64,000 nt of DNA from Zhengitettix transpicula (Eukaryota > Arthropoda > Insecta > Orthoptera > Tetrigidae). The stretch lies in the NCBI GenBank assembly GCA_037074705.1, contig CM073590.1, positions 212,332,746-212,396,745 of the forward strand, in the 5' to 3' direction. Positions 61,120 through 64,000 of this stretch are shown one piece after another (the first letter of the stretch is position 1; every line of letters starts with the position of its first letter). The translations under genes and the position numbers were made by a program. Under the pieces are notes generated by a model. It was not told the origin of the DNA, ran no database searches, and saw only the letters and a program-made list of their open reading frames with translations.

Positions 61120-61378
61120 TTCAGGGTTACGCACCAGGTTCTGAATGGTTACGTTCTCCACGGCTGTCTTCAGCCTGTGTGACGCTGCGTGACTTGTGCG
61201 AGGTATACCATATATACTGGCGGACATGCTGCGACCTGATTGGCCGCTGAGTATCGCCTGATATTTACCACGCGACATGGAAACACATGTGTCCTGGACG
61301 CCACAGTCACACAGGCTGCAGACAGCAGTGGAGAACGACAACGTCGAGAAATCTGAACCTGGTGCGTAACCGTGAAAC
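61120..61378. mobile_element. GC-rich inverted-repeat element (MITE-like)
   Basis: GGTTACGCACCAGGTTC at about 61123 and its reverse complement at about 61355-61372, together with CGTTCTCCAC(G/T)GCTGTCT and CAGCCTGTGTGAC blocks, form arms of about 70 bp around a 120-bp loop. The open frame on the - strand (61075-61380) is a by-product of the repeat. Confidence 0.75.
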
Positions 61379-61389
61379 ATATATTAAAC

Positions 61390-63510
61390 ATATAAATTGT
61401 TACATTAGCAGACGATATCAGCAGTCATAATATACCACATATGTCACATAATGTATCAGTATTTAATTAATTACCAAAATCACTCTCAGCGAAATATATC
61501 CCCTTTACTTAACTTCATAAAAATCTATTTCATGCCAATTAAAAATATTAAGTATAATCGAAGGGTAGGATACAACGATGTTAGCAAACAAATCTCACTA
61601 CGTGAAGCAGCAACAGAAATGAATGCATAATAATTACCGTGTAAACCAGATAATTAATTCTCCTTCAAATACAAAGCCGACACAATGATTGTGAAATTGA
61701 GCTCAGCGACTTTGCGCAATTTAATGTAGAGAATGAATTCTTTGAAACTGTACTAAATATTAACACATTGTAATGAAGTACACTTCAAACTACTATTCAT
61801 TTAAATGAAAATACATTCTTCTTATTTATCTGGAAATAAAATGTAACCAATAAGTTTTATTATTCTTAATAAACTCTTAAAATAAAAATTTGTAGATATT
61901 TGTAACAACTTATCTTTTCATTGGCGAATTTGAAGCTGCTGTAACAATTATTTTCTCAGGCATTGGAAATTATCAATTCAAGTGCCCACTTATCAGTAAA
62001 TAATACTGTTTTGGTTTCTGTGTGTCAACAGTATTGATAGGAATTTTTATCTAATCTTGTTCCCATATAACTAACAGAAGAGGAAGTGAAATATAGTGTA
62101 CATTTTGACAAGTAGCTCCCAGATTTCTTCAAATTGTTCAAGAAAATGTTGAGAATTCCTAATACTGACTAATTTACCCAATGTTTCAAAAAATAGCTTA
62201 TAAAATCGAGGATATAACTGTAGGAGAGTTGTCTCAGCTGGTGGTCTCCAAGCTATGCTACGCTAGTTGTCAATTTAAATTAAGTATAGATCTTAACATC
62301 CTCAGTACTTCATGGTTTGGCTACGTTTAAATATCCCCGAGCAAGAAATTTCCTAAATTTTCAACATTATTTTCTGAATGAACATTCAAGCTCTTGCCAT
62401 GTAACAACAAGAATATTAATTGGAAACATTTATCACCATACAACCAGCCATATGCAATAGCAAAACTTTGTTAAGATACCAGTAGTGTAGTGATATAAAC
62501 TTGCCTCATTTTCCCACAGGAATATCTAAAAGCAATTTGGAAAACTTAACCCAGGAGGAATAATATAGAATGAAAATTGAAGAGCACTTACATTACATGT
62601 TGTACACTCTACTGCAGAGATTGGATACAAGTAAATGTAAACAGATGAAATGTTGAATAAAATTCCTAGATCATAGTAATATATTATTAACATAAGATAT
62701 CAGCCAAGATACAACTACTAATAGAGATAGTACATAGTGCAACATAACTTTTAGTATCACCCCAGTGACATCTGTTGGTTTCTAAGAGAGCTAAATTGTG
62801 ATGTAGATATGAAACAAGGCACTTAAAGCAGCGAGGAAATAATTTCTTCAGAAAGTGGAACCGAAGATCCCACTTTGCTGCCAGAGGATATTCTCTTGGA
62901 AATAACAGATGCCCTTTTGTATTCTTTTGAAATAACAGAGGAACCACCCATTACAATAGACACAGTCTCTTTTGAAAGTGGAGAGAAACTATCACACAAG
63001 AAGAAATTTCAATGTAGAAAATATGTACCTCATATTCATTGATGAAAGGCATGCAGCAACTGATAGTAGATTAAATAAAATTAATTTCTGAATGACATTC
63101 TTCATTTGGATTGAGGAGGTGCTGAGACAAAAAAAAATCTTCTTCCACTAGAGATTTTAAGAAAGATGGAGTAGAACACTGGCCAGAATGAGACTCCAAA
63201 AAAAATTGTTGCAAACTTGTTGGTTCCAATGGTTACTCTTTTGTGAAGTGCAATATAAATGTAAATTAAATGTATGTCTCATTAAAGATACAAATTGTTT
63301 TCAGTTGTTTCATGTATAAGTAGAGTTATTATTTTATTAATTTGTATTGTTGATAAAAAAAATTGTTAGTTTCACTGAGACTTATTTATACTAACTTTTA
63401 AGAAAGGAAATTTTGATTTCTTGTACTTTAAATTATATTTAATTCTTAAAAATAAGAAAGATAGTCAAATACAGACTAAAGAAGTAATAATATAAATTAA
63501 TTAAAATAAA
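61390..63510. other. No recognisable gene
   Basis: AT-rich. The 86-codon frame at 62687-62947 (-) is unrecognised. Confidence 0.45.
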
Positions 63511-63512
63511 AT

Positions 63513-63640
63513 TAACGTTTCTGGAAGCCTTGTTCTTTTCTTCAGGTGCAGAAAATATGTAAGAGCAGAGAGACACAACTGACTAAACTCAAAAGCTAGA
63601 TCATTGGCCAATGTAATTTTAATGTAGCCAAATTTTATTT
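63513..63640 (-). repeat. Penelope-like 3' tail fragment with GAAACG motif
   Basis: The motif on - at 63513-63547 reads CACCTGAAGAAAAG, then CCAGAAACGTTAA. The sequence upstream of it on that strand (CTTTTGAGTTTAGTCA, then TCTCTGCTC) resembles the tail of the 32.2 kb relic (CTTTTGAGTTTTGTCA). The coding part is absent. Confidence 0.5.
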
Positions 63641-64000
63641 ACAACTACAAAAAAGCTTAAAAACTTGAAGTTATTGATTAATGACCATTCATATTTAGAA
63701 CCTATATGTGACTGATGTTGCATATATAATAAAAATGTTCTTATAAGAATATAAAAATATAACAATATTTTTTTGTTATAATTACCTTAGTTTATTCACT
63801 AAAATACATGTTTAAAAATTTAGATATAAAAAATATTAAAAATCTTGCATTATAGGGTTAAATCAGACGTGAATAAAAGATCAAAGCTTGATTGGAAGAA
63901 ATTCTATAATATGTGAATCAATTGACATTAGAACTTAATAGGAAGACATTTAATGTTTACTCCCATTTTGGGATACAGAAACTGAAAAAAGATTATATTT

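Noticed and set aside
61075..61391. 101-codon protein on the - strand
   Set aside because: It is explained by the inverted-repeat element, since the two halves of the frame encode the arms.

Overview
The window is a piece of an AT-rich arthropod nuclear genome, most likely an insect. The evidence is GT-AG introns of 0.6-2.6 kb, an insect-type chitinolytic beta-N-acetylglucosaminidase, a chemosensory ionotropic receptor resembling the IR75 clade, and a typical insect load of mariner, jockey-like, Penelope-like and piggyBac-like relics. The species cannot be read from the sequence. Most short open frames in the window are non-coding or relics.

Two host genes can be built exon by exon with matching splice phases. 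On the + strand, bases 3555-11567 hold five 3' exons of an ionotropic receptor (end of the S1 lobe, M1, pore, M2/M3, S2 lobe, M4, stop). A 1.3 kb mariner and a 250 bp foldback element sit in its introns. Convergent to it on the - strand, 18845-12640 holds six exons of a GH20 beta-N-acetylglucosaminidase. These give a 615-residue protein with signal peptide, GGDE catalytic pair and a natural stop. The two stop codons lie about 1.1 kb apart.

The first kilobase is a Penelope-like GIY-YIG fragment abutting a decayed bacterial IS66 transposase, an unexpected prokaryotic relic in insect DNA. From about 19.7 kb onward the window is mostly mobile-element debris. A GC-rich retroposon family, called RetA here, is present in about ten copies (19.7-20.8, 24.3-25.3, 52.2-52.7, 53.9-55.3 and 56.6-57.2 kb). 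It ends in an A-rich tail, and several copies begin with a small array of hairpins. There are three further mariner relics, another DDE transposase relic, four non-LTR reverse-transcriptase relics and a piggyBac-like N-terminus.

The most interesting pattern is a scattered motif of about 35 nt: CTGA(A/T)GA plus a purine, a short hairpin, then GAAACG. It resembles the stem-II half of a hammerhead ribozyme. It occurs about fourteen times, often as facing inverted pairs, once at the tip of a perfect 53-bp palindrome, and once directly in the 3' region of a Penelope-like relic. It is probably debris of Penelope-like elements or of non-autonomous derivatives. Long stretches between these features (for example 25.8-30.7, 34.8-36.7, 42.9-44.6 and 61.4-63.5 kb) hold nothing I can recognise.
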